From Carnobacterium_A sp047553015 (GTDB lineage Bacteria > Bacillota > Bacilli > Lactobacillales > Carnobacteriaceae): a DNA stretch of 64,000 bases. The position numbers and the translations under genes are program-made. The notes under the pieces were generated by a model. The model did not search any database. It was given only the letters and a program-made list of their open reading frames with translations, and had not been told where the DNA came from. Positions 33,795 through 41,851 of this stretch are shown here, piece by piece; within the stretch, counting starts at the first letter, position 1, and each line of letters begins with the position of its first letter. The stretch spans positions 2,046,001 to 2,110,000 of the forward strand of contig NZ_CP180212.1 of the NCBI RefSeq assembly GCF_047553015.1. The letters are read 5' to 3'.

Positions 33795-34727
33795 TTAACT
33801 ATTTTCTTGAGCTCTAATAACAACATTTCGAACACTCAGATTGGGCGATACCGCACTTGAAGATTCAAGAGTAATACACGCAGCTGCTTGCGTTAAGAGC
33901 CCAATCTCTTTTAATGGAAGAGCACCCCCATAACTAAATCTAGCCCATATAATAGTAGCCATCGTACAATCTCCAGCTCCATTGGTACTCACTATTTTTT
34001 TAGCAAAAGGGCGAACAATAGCTGTTTCACCATTACGAGAACACAAAATCCCTTGCGTCCCTAGTGAAATAAAAACATTTTTAACACCTTTTTCATTCAA
34101 TACTTTAGCCGCTTTACGTGCACTTTCTTCATCTACTACCTTAACACCTGTTAAAATTTGAGATTCATGCTCATTAGGCTTTAATGTATCAATTTTGCTT
34201 AATACATTATCTAGTCTGCCTACTTTTGCAACAGATACTGGGTCAACAAAGATAGGTGCTGTTACATTTTCAGCCAGCCACTCAACTGATTCTTTTGAAA
34301 TATTACAATCGATAACCACTAATTTTGCATCATTAATAAAATCTATTCTTTTTCCCAAAAATTCTGGTGTAATTTCTTTAATAATATCCATATCATTAAT
34401 CGCGGTCACTAAATCGCCATTATTATCATTTACATACAAATAAATTGAGTTACGAGAATGTTTGACACACTCTGAATAATCAAGGTTAATATTGTTTTTT
34501 TCACATTCGTATTTTGCGATTTTCCCAAAGTTATCATCACCATATACACTTATCAAATATGTCGGTACTTCTAATTTTGTTAAATTCTGAGAAATGTTTT
34601 GTCCAACTCCGCCGACACTAATGGAAACTTCTCCAATATTTGAATCTTTTTCTCTATATATATCACTCGATAATCCCGCAATATCAACATTTAGTCCTCC
34701 GATAACGACTACATATTCTCTTTCCAA
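33795..34727 (-). CDS. PfkB family carbohydrate/nucleoside kinase (pseudouridine kinase-like)
   Basis: A 310-residue ribokinase-fold kinase. VIGGLNVDIAG and SVGGVGQNISQNL are the substrate motif, TLKPNEHESQILTG the central motif, and STNGAGDCTMATI the catalytic GAGD with the Asp base. The 'GGxNxDIxG' opening is like E. coli PsuK, but no pseudouridine glycosidase lies nearby. The start is a TTG at 34727 with GGAGG 8 bases upstream. It is paralogous over its length to the kinase-like half of the divergent regulator at 35066 (shared ISVYGDD and NDMDI/DDMDI stretches). Kinase activity is expected; the substrate is unknown. Confidence 0.87.
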   Translation of the reverse strand: MEREYVVVIGGLNVDIAGLSSDIYREKDSNIGEVSISVGGVGQNISQNLTKLEVPTYLISVYGDDNFGKIAKYECEKNNINLDYSECVKHSRNSIYLYVNDNNGDLVTAINDMDIIKEITPEFLGKRIDFINDAKLVVIDCNISKESVEWLAENVTAPIFVDPVSVAKVGRLDNVLSKIDTLKPNEHESQILTGVKVVDEESARKAAKVLNEKGVKNVFISLGTQGILCSRNGETAIVRPFAKKIVSTNGAGDCTMATIIWARFSYGGALPLKEIGLLTQAAACITLESSSAVSPNLSVRNVVIRAQENS

Positions 34728-35065
34728 AAGATCATCCTCCTCTTCTTATAAGGTGATATCTATTCCTTTTTTACTATGATTTAACTATACTTTATGGCAA
34801 CAATATTATCAACAATACGCTACAAAGTAATCTTTTGTTTATAAAAAAGAGAGTGGTTTCATGTTAAACAGTCAGTATCGTGACTTTTTTTTGTATTTAT
34901 AAATAAATGTCCATACTATATGATTTTTTTGTAGACTATAAAAAACTTTTTTAATCAATTAGTTGAAAGAAGCTAGCAAGTTAAAACGTATTGGCGCTCT
35001 CAAAATAATCATTTATTCATTAACTATGTTAAAATATGTATAGAAAAATCTGTAGGAGGAATAGA
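34728..35065. promoter_or_regulatory. Divergent promoter region of the kinase locus
   Basis: About 340 AT-rich bases lie between the oppositely oriented kinase and regulator genes, where the regulator's operator is expected. A small AGTCA/TGACT hairpin with eight T lies at about 34880-34898. I could not pick out a convincing palindrome for the regulator. Confidence 0.4.
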
Positions 35066-36166
35066 ATGACTGGCAGAGAGTTAGAAATCCTAAATATAAT
35101 AAAAGAAAATCCTTTAATTTCACAAGAAGAATTAGCTTATATACTAGGTATTACTCGATCAGGTGTTGCTGCGCATATTCATAACTTAATGAGAAAAGGA
35201 TATATTAAGGGTAAAGGATATGTTTTAAGTAACATCAAATTTGTAACGGTTATTGGCGGTATAAACATTGATATTATGGGAATATCTTCAGAAAAATTAA
35301 TTGATAATAATTCTAATCCTGGAAAAATAACTTTTGCTTTGGGAGGCTCTGGAAGGACAATTTCGCTAGCATTAACTAAACTTAATGTTCCCAATTATTT
35401 AATATCCGTTTACGGAGATGATATGAATGGAGAAAAATTTGTAAATAATAGTAAAGAAAATAATATGGACATACAATGTTGTGAACGAATCCCAGGTGAA
35501 CACACTTCTTCTTATTTGTACATTGACGATGCTAACGGCGATAAGGTCATAGGAATTGATGATATGGATATCTATAAAAAAATGACACCCACTTTTATCA
35601 TGAAATATATAGATAGAATGAACAATTCACAATACTGTATAGTTGATACAAATATTCCTGCTGAAACAATCGAGTACATCTATGACCATGTTTCAGTACC
35701 AATAATTATTAAAACAACTTCTATAAATAAAAATTTAAGATTCATTAACTCTAATCAACAAATTCATACCTTAATTACTACTCCAGCAGAGTTAAAAGAA
35801 TTGCTTTTATCATATGAAGAACCTTACACGAACTTAGAGTCTGCAGTTGATTATATTTTAAGTAAAAATATTTCAAATGTGATCGTTTTTTCCTTAAAAG
35901 ACGGACTTTATTTTAAAAATAATTCAGATACATTTCATTTTAAAAAAGTACCTGAAACAATTGTTAATACAAATGGAGCTAGTGCTGTTCTTATTGGCGC
36001 TGTCATTTGGGGCCTTCAGAATTCCTTAGAGTGGGAACAAGTGCTGCGGTTAGCCTACACAGCTACCCTCTTATCTCTTAAGAGTAATGAGTCAGTTAGC
36101 CCTTTATTGTCGACGTATGAATTAATTTCTGAAGAAAAAAGACTATTTAAAAAAGGAAAGGCTTAA
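35066..36166 (+). CDS. Helix-turn-helix regulator fused to a degenerate PfkB (pseudokinase) domain
   Basis: A 366-residue protein. Residues about 1-58 form a winged helix-turn-helix (REILNIIKENP-type start, SQEELAYILGITRSGVAAHI). The rest is a PfkB fold clearly copied from the neighbouring kinase. The catalytic features are lost: GGVGQN is GGSGRT, KPNEHE is TTPAEL, and GAGD is GASA, removing the base Asp. It should therefore bind a ligand but not phosphorylate it, acting as a sensor for the divergent locus. The start at 35066 follows AGGAGG; the ten earlier codons have no ribosome site. Conclusions on the missing residues are read directly; ligand sensing is inferred. Confidence 0.85.
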   Translation: MTGRELEILNIIKENPLISQEELAYILGITRSGVAAHIHNLMRKGYIKGKGYVLSNIKFVTVIGGINIDIMGISSEKLIDNNSNPGKITFALGGSGRTISLALTKLNVPNYLISVYGDDMNGEKFVNNSKENNMDIQCCERIPGEHTSSYLYIDDANGDKVIGIDDMDIYKKMTPTFIMKYIDRMNNSQYCIVDTNIPAETIEYIYDHVSVPIIIKTTSINKNLRFINSNQQIHTLITTPAELKELLLSYEEPYTNLESAVDYILSKNISNVIVFSLKDGLYFKNNSDTFHFKKVPETIVNTNGASAVLIGAVIWGLQNSLEWEQVLRLAYTATLLSLKSNESVSPLLSTYELISEEKRLFKKGKA

Positions 36167-36175
36167 CTCGTTAAA

Positions 36176-36217
36176 AGCAAGCCACATTCTATCTCCTAGA
36201 ATACGGCTTGCCTTTAA
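36176..36217 (+). terminator. Terminator of the pseudokinase regulator
   Basis: AGCAAGCC pairs with GGCTTGCC, with an inner ATTCTA/TAGAAT stem. The T run is short (CTTTAAT). Confidence 0.65.
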
Positions 36218-36295
36218 TGGATTAAGTTATTTTTTTAACTTTTCACTATTTTTGCTAAGTATCATGAGGATACGCTTATCAAAAAACTGCATTCA

Positions 36296-36346
36296 TATAT
36301 TAGTTTTGAACTAGCTATTATATATTAGTTTTGAACTAGCTATTAT
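36296..36346. repeat. 25-bp tandem repeat, two copies, upstream of ohrR
   Basis: Two identical units (TATATTAGTTTTGAACTA plus GCTATTA) repeat with a 25-base period. Each contains the inverted repeat TAGTTttgAACTA. A duplicated regulator site or simple slippage are both possible. Confidence 0.8.
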
Positions 36347-36372
36347 GACTAGCATAAAACGAACAAGTTGTG

Positions 36373-36400
36373 TATAATTAAATTGTGCACAACTTAATTA
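36373..36400 (+). promoter_or_regulatory. ohrR-ohr operator over the -10 box
   Basis: A TATAAT at 36373-36378 overlaps a 26-base near-perfect palindrome at 36375-36400, centred on TTGTGCACAA with AATTAA-type outer arms and a single mismatched pair. It resembles the AT-rich palindromes bound by OhrR of the MarR family and would allow autoregulation. Confidence 0.75.
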
Positions 36401-36416
36401 AGAGGAGTGATAAATA

Positions 36417-36872
36417 ATCATAGAAAAACGTTATCTTTTAGATGAACAACTTTGTTTCTCTGCTTATTCTTTATCAAAGCAATTTATGGCATTTTATCGA
36501 CCGATCTTAGAACCCTATTCTTTGACCTATACGCAGTATATTATTTTGCTACATCTATGGGAAAACTCAAGTCAAAACGTGAAAATTTTGGGCGAAAACG
36601 TAAAGTTAGATAGTGGCACATTAACCCCTGTACTAAAAAGAATGGAAAAAAATGGATACATCACTCGAACACGTAATCCAAAAGATGAACGACAAGTAAT
36701 GATTAACTTAACAAATCAAGCTCTTAGCATAAAAGAAAAACTACTTGGCGATATTGCTGATTGTTATTCTAATTTAGGCTTAAGTGAGCAAGAGTATGTT
36801 GATTTATTAACGCAAATGGATAGCTTAACTAATAAAATAGGAGGAATGATAAACGATGAAAAAATTATATGA
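36417..36872 (+). CDS. ohrR: OhrR-type MarR repressor, apparently with a non-AUG start
   Basis: A MarR-family organic-peroxide sensor of about 151 residues. The reactive Cys is present in LLDEQLCFSAYSLSKQF, and the winged helix contains KLDSGTLTPVLKRMEKNGYI. After the in-frame stop at 36411 the only codons before the conserved N-terminus are ATA, ATC, ATA; the first ATG is 36486, beyond the sensing Cys. GGAG at 36404-36407 is 9 bases before the ATC at 36417, which would read IleGluLys-like M(I)IEKRYLL. A G-to-C change of an ancestral ATG is likely. It overlaps ohr by 17 bases. Confidence 0.8.
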   Translation: MIEKRYLLDEQLCFSAYSLSKQFMAFYRPILEPYSLTYTQYIILLHLWENSSQNVKILGENVKLDSGTLTPVLKRMEKNGYITRTRNPKDERQVMINLTNQALSIKEKLLGDIADCYSNLGLSEQEYVDLLTQMDSLTNKIGGMINDEKII

Positions 36873-37257
36873 AACTACAATGACAAATAAAGGTGGAAGA
36901 AATGGAGATGTATTTTCGCCAGATCATTCACTAGAATTTAAAGTATCTACACCAGGGACTAACGGAGGAGGAACCAATCCTGAACAACTATTTGCTGCTG
37001 GTTACAGTTCATGTTTTAATTCTGCTCTTGAAATGATTCTTTCACAAGCAGGAAAGAAAGTAGACAGTACCATCGATTGTACCGTTTCACTTCTCAATGA
37101 AGCTAAAACAGGTCTTCAATTACAAGTTGTTTTAGAAGGAGAAATTGAAGGGTTTACTTCAGAAGAAACTAGCGAATGGATGAAAAAAGCACATGAGGTT
37201 TGTCCTTACTCTAAAGCTACTCAAGGAAATATCGACGTTATACTAAAAGCAAAATAA
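36856..37257 (+). CDS. ohr: Organic hydroperoxide resistance protein
   Basis: A 133-residue OsmC/Ohr thiol peroxidase that reduces organic and fatty-acid hydroperoxides in the cytoplasm. The peroxidatic Cys is in AAGYSSCFNSALEMI and the resolving Cys in HEVCPYSKATQGN. TNPEQLFAAG supplies the catalytic Glu/Gln environment. ATAGGAGGAATGATAAACG precedes the ATG, which lies within the end of ohrR. Together they form the classical peroxide-inducible pair. Confidence 0.95.
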   Translation: MKKLYETTMTNKGGRNGDVFSPDHSLEFKVSTPGTNGGGTNPEQLFAAGYSSCFNSALEMILSQAGKKVDSTIDCTVSLLNEAKTGLQLQVVLEGEIEGFTSEETSEWMKKAHEVCPYSKATQGNIDVILKAK

Positions 37258-37443
37258 TTCGTTTTTTTCAAAATAGTTATCAAACTCATTGGTAACATCT
37301 TCTTAAAATAGACATTTTAATGATTTCTGTATTTTTCGTTCAAAAAAATGTAGTTCGTTTTATTAGTATTCACAATTAGTATTATGATACATCTACCTTT
37401 TACTTTTGAATATACAAAATCATATATAGACATAGATCAAATA

Positions 37444-37498
37444 AAATAAGGGACACCAAACTCAGTTATCTTTTGTCTGAGTTTGGTGTCCCTTATTT
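37444..37498. terminator. Strong bidirectional terminator
   Basis: A 22-bp perfect stem (AAATAAGGGACACC..CTCAG with its complement) separates ohr from the convergent hsdR gene. Confidence 0.9.
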
Positions 37499-37550
37499 CG
37501 AATTAAACGTCCTGTTTTTCTTACTTCATCCCTAGTTTTAAGTCACTAAA

Positions 37551-40500
37551 CTATGGCCTACGTAATGGTAATATCGTTTCGTTTATCATATCTGTAACAT
37601 CTGTCTTTATTTCTCTCCAATAAGACAAGCGTCTTACGGGATTTTCTGTATTGGCTTTATATACTTCATAATCACTTGTGCGTTTCAACTCTGATTCCCC
37701 GTTTTGTTTTTCTTTTTTGGGGTTATAGTGATTAACGTAAAAAGCTAACAGACTTTCTTCTATCGCCCATTCTTTTGAAAGATTATTTACTTGATAATTG
37801 ATGGTTTCTTGTATCATCTCTTCCAATAAAGTAGAGACTTGTTTGCCACGGTACTGTTCTGGTTCTTGTTGAATATCGTTCCACAATTGCTCCATTAGTT
37901 CCGCAAGTTTTGGATTAGTGCGCTTCAAATCATTGATATACGTATCAATTTCTTCTGAATCCGATTCTAATACAGGACTCATTTCAGATTCAATATAATC
38001 TGGAACCAATGCCTGGATTAATAGGATGATGTATTCGTAGTTAATATCCTCTGTTTTGACAGACTCTAGCTCATACTCAACATCCATATCAACAATCTCA
38101 TCATCAACTGTTACAGGTTTAAGTTCATCTATTACATTGATATATTTCCCATGAAACTCTTCAATTTCAACGTGTGTTATGTGATACTCTGCTTCTAGTT
38201 CTGACTCTTCATACTCTGTATAGACTTGAATCGCTGCATACGCCTTATCCAAACTTTGATAGGCTTTCGCAAATTTCTTTTTCTGTCCATCACTTAAATC
38301 ATCAACTGATTCAGGATGATCAACCAGTTGCCTTAAAACGACTAACGCTTGTTTAAAGTCCTTTTGCGCCTCTTCAAAGGTTGGGGCTAATAGTTCGTTC
38401 TCCCCACCATTAGAATACAAGACAAGGGCTTCGGTTACTCTTTCTGCATAGGTTGCAGGTGCTTGGAAGGTAACCACTTGACCAAAGTGTTTCGGACGGT
38501 CAAACAAGCGGTTTGTCCGTGAAAAAGCTTGAATCAAGTTATGTGGTTGCATCGGTGCACGGTCAATAAATAAGGTCGACAAACAAGGAGCGTCAAATCC
38601 CGTTAACAAGCGGTCAACGACAATCACTAAATCCAGTTGCTCTTTTCTAAAGAGGTATTTTTCTTGTTTACGTGCTAGACGATCATTGACGTTCTTGTTA
38701 TACGCGCGCATGGTTTCAATGGAGAAATTCGTATCAAATAAAGCATTGTAATCGTTGATAGAATCTACCATCATCTCTTGGTTGATAACCGATGTTTCTT
38801 CGTTTTCAGAAATAGAATAGGTGATCGCTATTTTAGGAAAATCTGGTAGTTTACTTCTTGTCTTTTCACTAATACTTACAGTTTTTTCTCCAGCGACAAC
38901 TTCTTTAAATAAAGAATAATACCGTTGGGCTTGTGCAATAGAAGATGTGGTTAAAATCGCATCATACGTTTTTCCTGAACCGTTTTGGAAGCCTAATTTG
39001 CGTCCTGATTTATTTAAAATAGAATGAATCACTTCTAGCATATGTTTTTCATCTTCGTAGACGGATTTAGGGATTTTAGCTTCTTTTTTTTCTTCAGATA
39101 AGATTGATAGTTCTGCATCTGGTTCAACTTGTAAGACGATATCGTCTAATTCTTGATCTGAGAACGTACTCTTGTATTCAATTTGGAATCCAAGAACTGC
39201 TTTATCATGAATCGCTTCTTTAACCGTATATTCATGTAGTCTACGACCATATTGTTCTTCGGTTGTACGAGCTAAGTTTCCTATGGCTTGTTTAGCATTT
39301 TCAGCAAAAATAGGTGTTCCTGTGAACCCATACCAAAGAGAATGAAAGAAAAAGCGTTCTATTTCTTGTTGCTTTTGTGGCGATACCGCACGATGGCATT
39401 CATCCACGACAAAAGCGAGACGCAATGTTTTCAACTTTTTATAGGTTTGCGTCTCTTCTTCGCCTTCAAAGCGTTTCATAACGTGATTTAATTTTTGAAT
39501 CGTTGTTACTACAACTGTACGGTCAGCAGAAAGAAGTTTCTTGATTAAATCTTTCACATTACTCGTCTTATCAATTTCAATCACATCGTGTTCAGCATAT
39601 GAGGTAAAAGAAGACGTTGTTTGTTGGTCCAAATCCACTCGGTCAACGATAAAAATCGTTTTATCTAATGAAGGAATCTGAAGCAAGTTTCGTGCTGTCT
39701 TATAAGATGTTAAGGTTTTACCTGAACCGGTCGTATGCCAAACGTAACCCGACTCTTGTCGTTTAGAAGCAGCTTTAACCGCTTCTATCGCATGAATTTG
39801 ATAGGGTCTCAATAAGATTAAGGCCTTTTTATTGCTGTCAATGACGGTATATTGGGTAATCATCTTGTGTGCTTGTGGAATAGATAAAACCTGTTGAGCA
39901 AACTCTAAGTAACTGGTGACTGGGCCATTCTCTGAATCAACCCACGTCGTTAAAAATTGTTCATTCAACTTTGTATCTTGTGCTGCAGCTATGTAGCGTG
40001 TATCACTGCCATTCGACACAATGAACATTTGAAGTGCTGAAAAGATACCGGTAAATTTACCTTGTACTAAATATTTCTTAATTTGACGAAAAGCTTCCAT
40101 ATAAGAATGGGCTCTATTTTTTAGTTCAATATGAATCAATGGCAACCCATTAATCAGTAACGTGATATCAAAACGTCGATCTCGATCATCTGAGCTTTGT
40201 TTAAAGCTTGTAAATTGGTTAATGACTTCATAAGAAGACATTCCACCAGCAATATCCGCACGATTCAATACTCTTAAACGAACCGTTCCAAGTGACGCAT
40301 CTTCTCGTTGCACTTGAACTTTTGCAATGCCATTTTCACCTGCTAACCATTTAGATGCTTCATAGAAGTTAGCAAATTTCAATTCATTTTGAACCTGACG
40401 GAATTCTTGTTCCGTCAGGTTAACTTCATTTAAAATATCTTTATTGTTGCGTTCTAATTTTTCTCTAAAGTTCACCCATAATTTATCTTCTGTGTTTAAA

Positions 40501-40592
40501 TCTTTCCGATAAGTCCATTGCGATTCCCCACTAATTAATTGGTTAATGAGATTTTTTTCCAACTCTGATTCAGAAGTAAACGTGATAGCCAT
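37551..40592 (-). CDS. hsdR: Type I restriction enzyme, R subunit
   Basis: A 1013-residue motor and nuclease subunit. The N-terminal PD-ExK nuclease shows DITLLINGLPLIHIELKNR (about residues 142-160). Helicase motif I is TTGSGKTLTSY, motif II VVDECHRA, motif III GFTGTPIF and motif VI QAFSRTNR. With HsdM and HsdS it translocates and cuts unmethylated DNA. It is the last gene of the operon, 23 bp after hsdS. It is full length with no visible lesion. Confidence 0.96.
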   Translation of the reverse strand: MAITFTSESELEKNLINQLISGESQWTYRKDLNTEDKLWVNFREKLERNNKDILNEVNLTEQEFRQVQNELKFANFYEASKWLAGENGIAKVQVQREDASLGTVRLRVLNRADIAGGMSSYEVINQFTSFKQSSDDRDRRFDITLLINGLPLIHIELKNRAHSYMEAFRQIKKYLVQGKFTGIFSALQMFIVSNGSDTRYIAAAQDTKLNEQFLTTWVDSENGPVTSYLEFAQQVLSIPQAHKMITQYTVIDSNKKALILLRPYQIHAIEAVKAASKRQESGYVWHTTGSGKTLTSYKTARNLLQIPSLDKTIFIVDRVDLDQQTTSSFTSYAEHDVIEIDKTSNVKDLIKKLLSADRTVVVTTIQKLNHVMKRFEGEEETQTYKKLKTLRLAFVVDECHRAVSPQKQQEIERFFFHSLWYGFTGTPIFAENAKQAIGNLARTTEEQYGRRLHEYTVKEAIHDKAVLGFQIEYKSTFSDQELDDIVLQVEPDAELSILSEEKKEAKIPKSVYEDEKHMLEVIHSILNKSGRKLGFQNGSGKTYDAILTTSSIAQAQRYYSLFKEVVAGEKTVSISEKTRSKLPDFPKIAITYSISENEETSVINQEMMVDSINDYNALFDTNFSIETMRAYNKNVNDRLARKQEKYLFRKEQLDLVIVVDRLLTGFDAPCLSTLFIDRAPMQPHNLIQAFSRTNRLFDRPKHFGQVVTFQAPATYAERVTEALVLYSNGGENELLAPTFEEAQKDFKQALVVLRQLVDHPESVDDLSDGQKKKFAKAYQSLDKAYAAIQVYTEYEESELEAEYHITHVEIEEFHGKYINVIDELKPVTVDDEIVDMDVEYELESVKTEDINYEYIILLIQALVPDYIESEMSPVLESDSEEIDTYINDLKRTNPKLAELMEQLWNDIQQEPEQYRGKQVSTLLEEMIQETINYQVNNLSKEWAIEESLLAFYVNHYNPKKEKQNGESELKRTSDYEVYKANTENPVRRLSYWREIKTDVTDMINETILPLRRP

Positions 40593-40615
40593 CCACTCGC
40601 CTCATTTCTTTAGTC

Positions 40616-41851
40616 TTAAACAAACATCTTTTGTAGCATAGCTTTCTTTAATTCTTGATAGGTTTCTAATTTATTTTGGTGAAAAGTAATTATGCTTTCT
40701 ATTTTAGTAAAGTATTGCCCGATAAGTATTCTTTCTTCTTTAGAAGGTATTGATATTTTTGCACTTTCAAGCGTTTTAATTGATAAATTACCTATTGAAC
40801 CATTTCCTCCTTGTACAAATTCTAACGTTCTTTTATATTCTGAAGAGCTCATCCAAGTATTTATAAAAGGATTATGGTCTGAATGTATTACTAACATAAA
40901 CCCCCCGTGAACAGTGTTGGACGGAAGGTTATTAATAATTGCATGTTTTCCTACTAACCTTATTGATCCATTGGCAGCGGTTATCAATATATCTCCATTT
41001 TCAACTTCTGGAATATTAATAGCTTTCTCTTGAACAAAAACATCATCTTTTCTTAATTTAAATATATCCTCTTTGATATTTGAACTTCGCAGTACTCTGA
41101 CTCCATTTGAACTGACGTCATTAGGTTTATATGTTAATCCTCGGCGAATTTTGACGATATCAACTAATCTTTTTTCTATCCAACTATCATTAAACTCTGC
41201 AAATCTTACTCTTGGAACGGTTTCTCCTTTTTGTGGAAACATCTTTTGCAACATAGCTTTTTTTAGTTTCTTATGATCGTTAAGAAGTTCTTGGTGGTGC
41301 ATAACAGTTTTATCTAACTTTTCAAATAAAACACTGATTTTATTTTGCTCGTTAATACTAGGGTAAGGAATTGACATCTCACAAAAGACAGAATCTTTGA
41401 TTGCGAATCTATCAGAACGAGCTCCTGAGTCACCATTTATTTTCATGAATCTATGCCACCAGTTCGATGAGAAATATCTTTCTAGAAATGCACCATTGAT
41501 ATTATTGGTACGAAACACATAATAAAGAGGTGACATTACTCCAGTTCTCTCTAAATTATTTCGCTTTATTGGTCCCACTGGAGCAAACTTTGATATTCTG
41601 GGATTATAGACAAAGTCATTCGGTTTAACAACATAATAACCATTTAAATTTTTTGCATTTGAAATATCTTTGTCGAAATAATCCCTCTGACTGATAATTC
41701 CAAGTGCTGCTGAATTTGTTAAAGTTTCTATATACATATTATCTTTGTTTTTTTCCGTTACTTTATCTGAAATTTCACTCAACTTACGACTTTTCCAATT
41801 ATCTTCAAAATCTTTAAAACGTATCTTTGGTACTGAATTTTTCTTATTCAT
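40616..41851 (-). CDS. hsdS: Type I restriction enzyme, specificity subunit
   Basis: A 411-residue DNA-recognition subunit with two target-recognition domains, each starting with a PRVRF/PKIRF..F.D.W element (residues about 7 and 217) and each ending in a conserved helix, KKLKKAMLQKMF and ELKKAMLQKMF. The ATG at 41851 overlaps the hsdM stop as ATGAATAA, with GGGTGA upstream. The repeated helices could allow domain exchange by recombination, but no second hsdS is in the window. The recognition sequence cannot be deduced. Confidence 0.93.
   Translation of the reverse strand: MNKKNSVPKIRFKDFEDNWKSRKLSEISDKVTEKNKDNMYIETLTNSAALGIISQRDYFDKDISNAKNLNGYYVVKPNDFVYNPRISKFAPVGPIKRNNLERTGVMSPLYYVFRTNNINGAFLERYFSSNWWHRFMKINGDSGARSDRFAIKDSVFCEMSIPYPSINEQNKISVLFEKLDKTVMHHQELLNDHKKLKKAMLQKMFPQKGETVPRVRFAEFNDSWIEKRLVDIVKIRRGLTYKPNDVSSNGVRVLRSSNIKEDIFKLRKDDVFVQEKAINIPEVENGDILITAANGSIRLVGKHAIINNLPSNTVHGGFMLVIHSDHNPFINTWMSSSEYKRTLEFVQGGNGSIGNLSIKTLESAKISIPSKEERILIGQYFTKIESIITFHQNKLETYQELKKAMLQKMFV

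Noticed and set aside
33795..34727. Pseudouridine degradation operon (psuK-psuG)
   Set aside because: The kinase resembles PsuK, but no PsuG glycosidase or transporter is in the locus.
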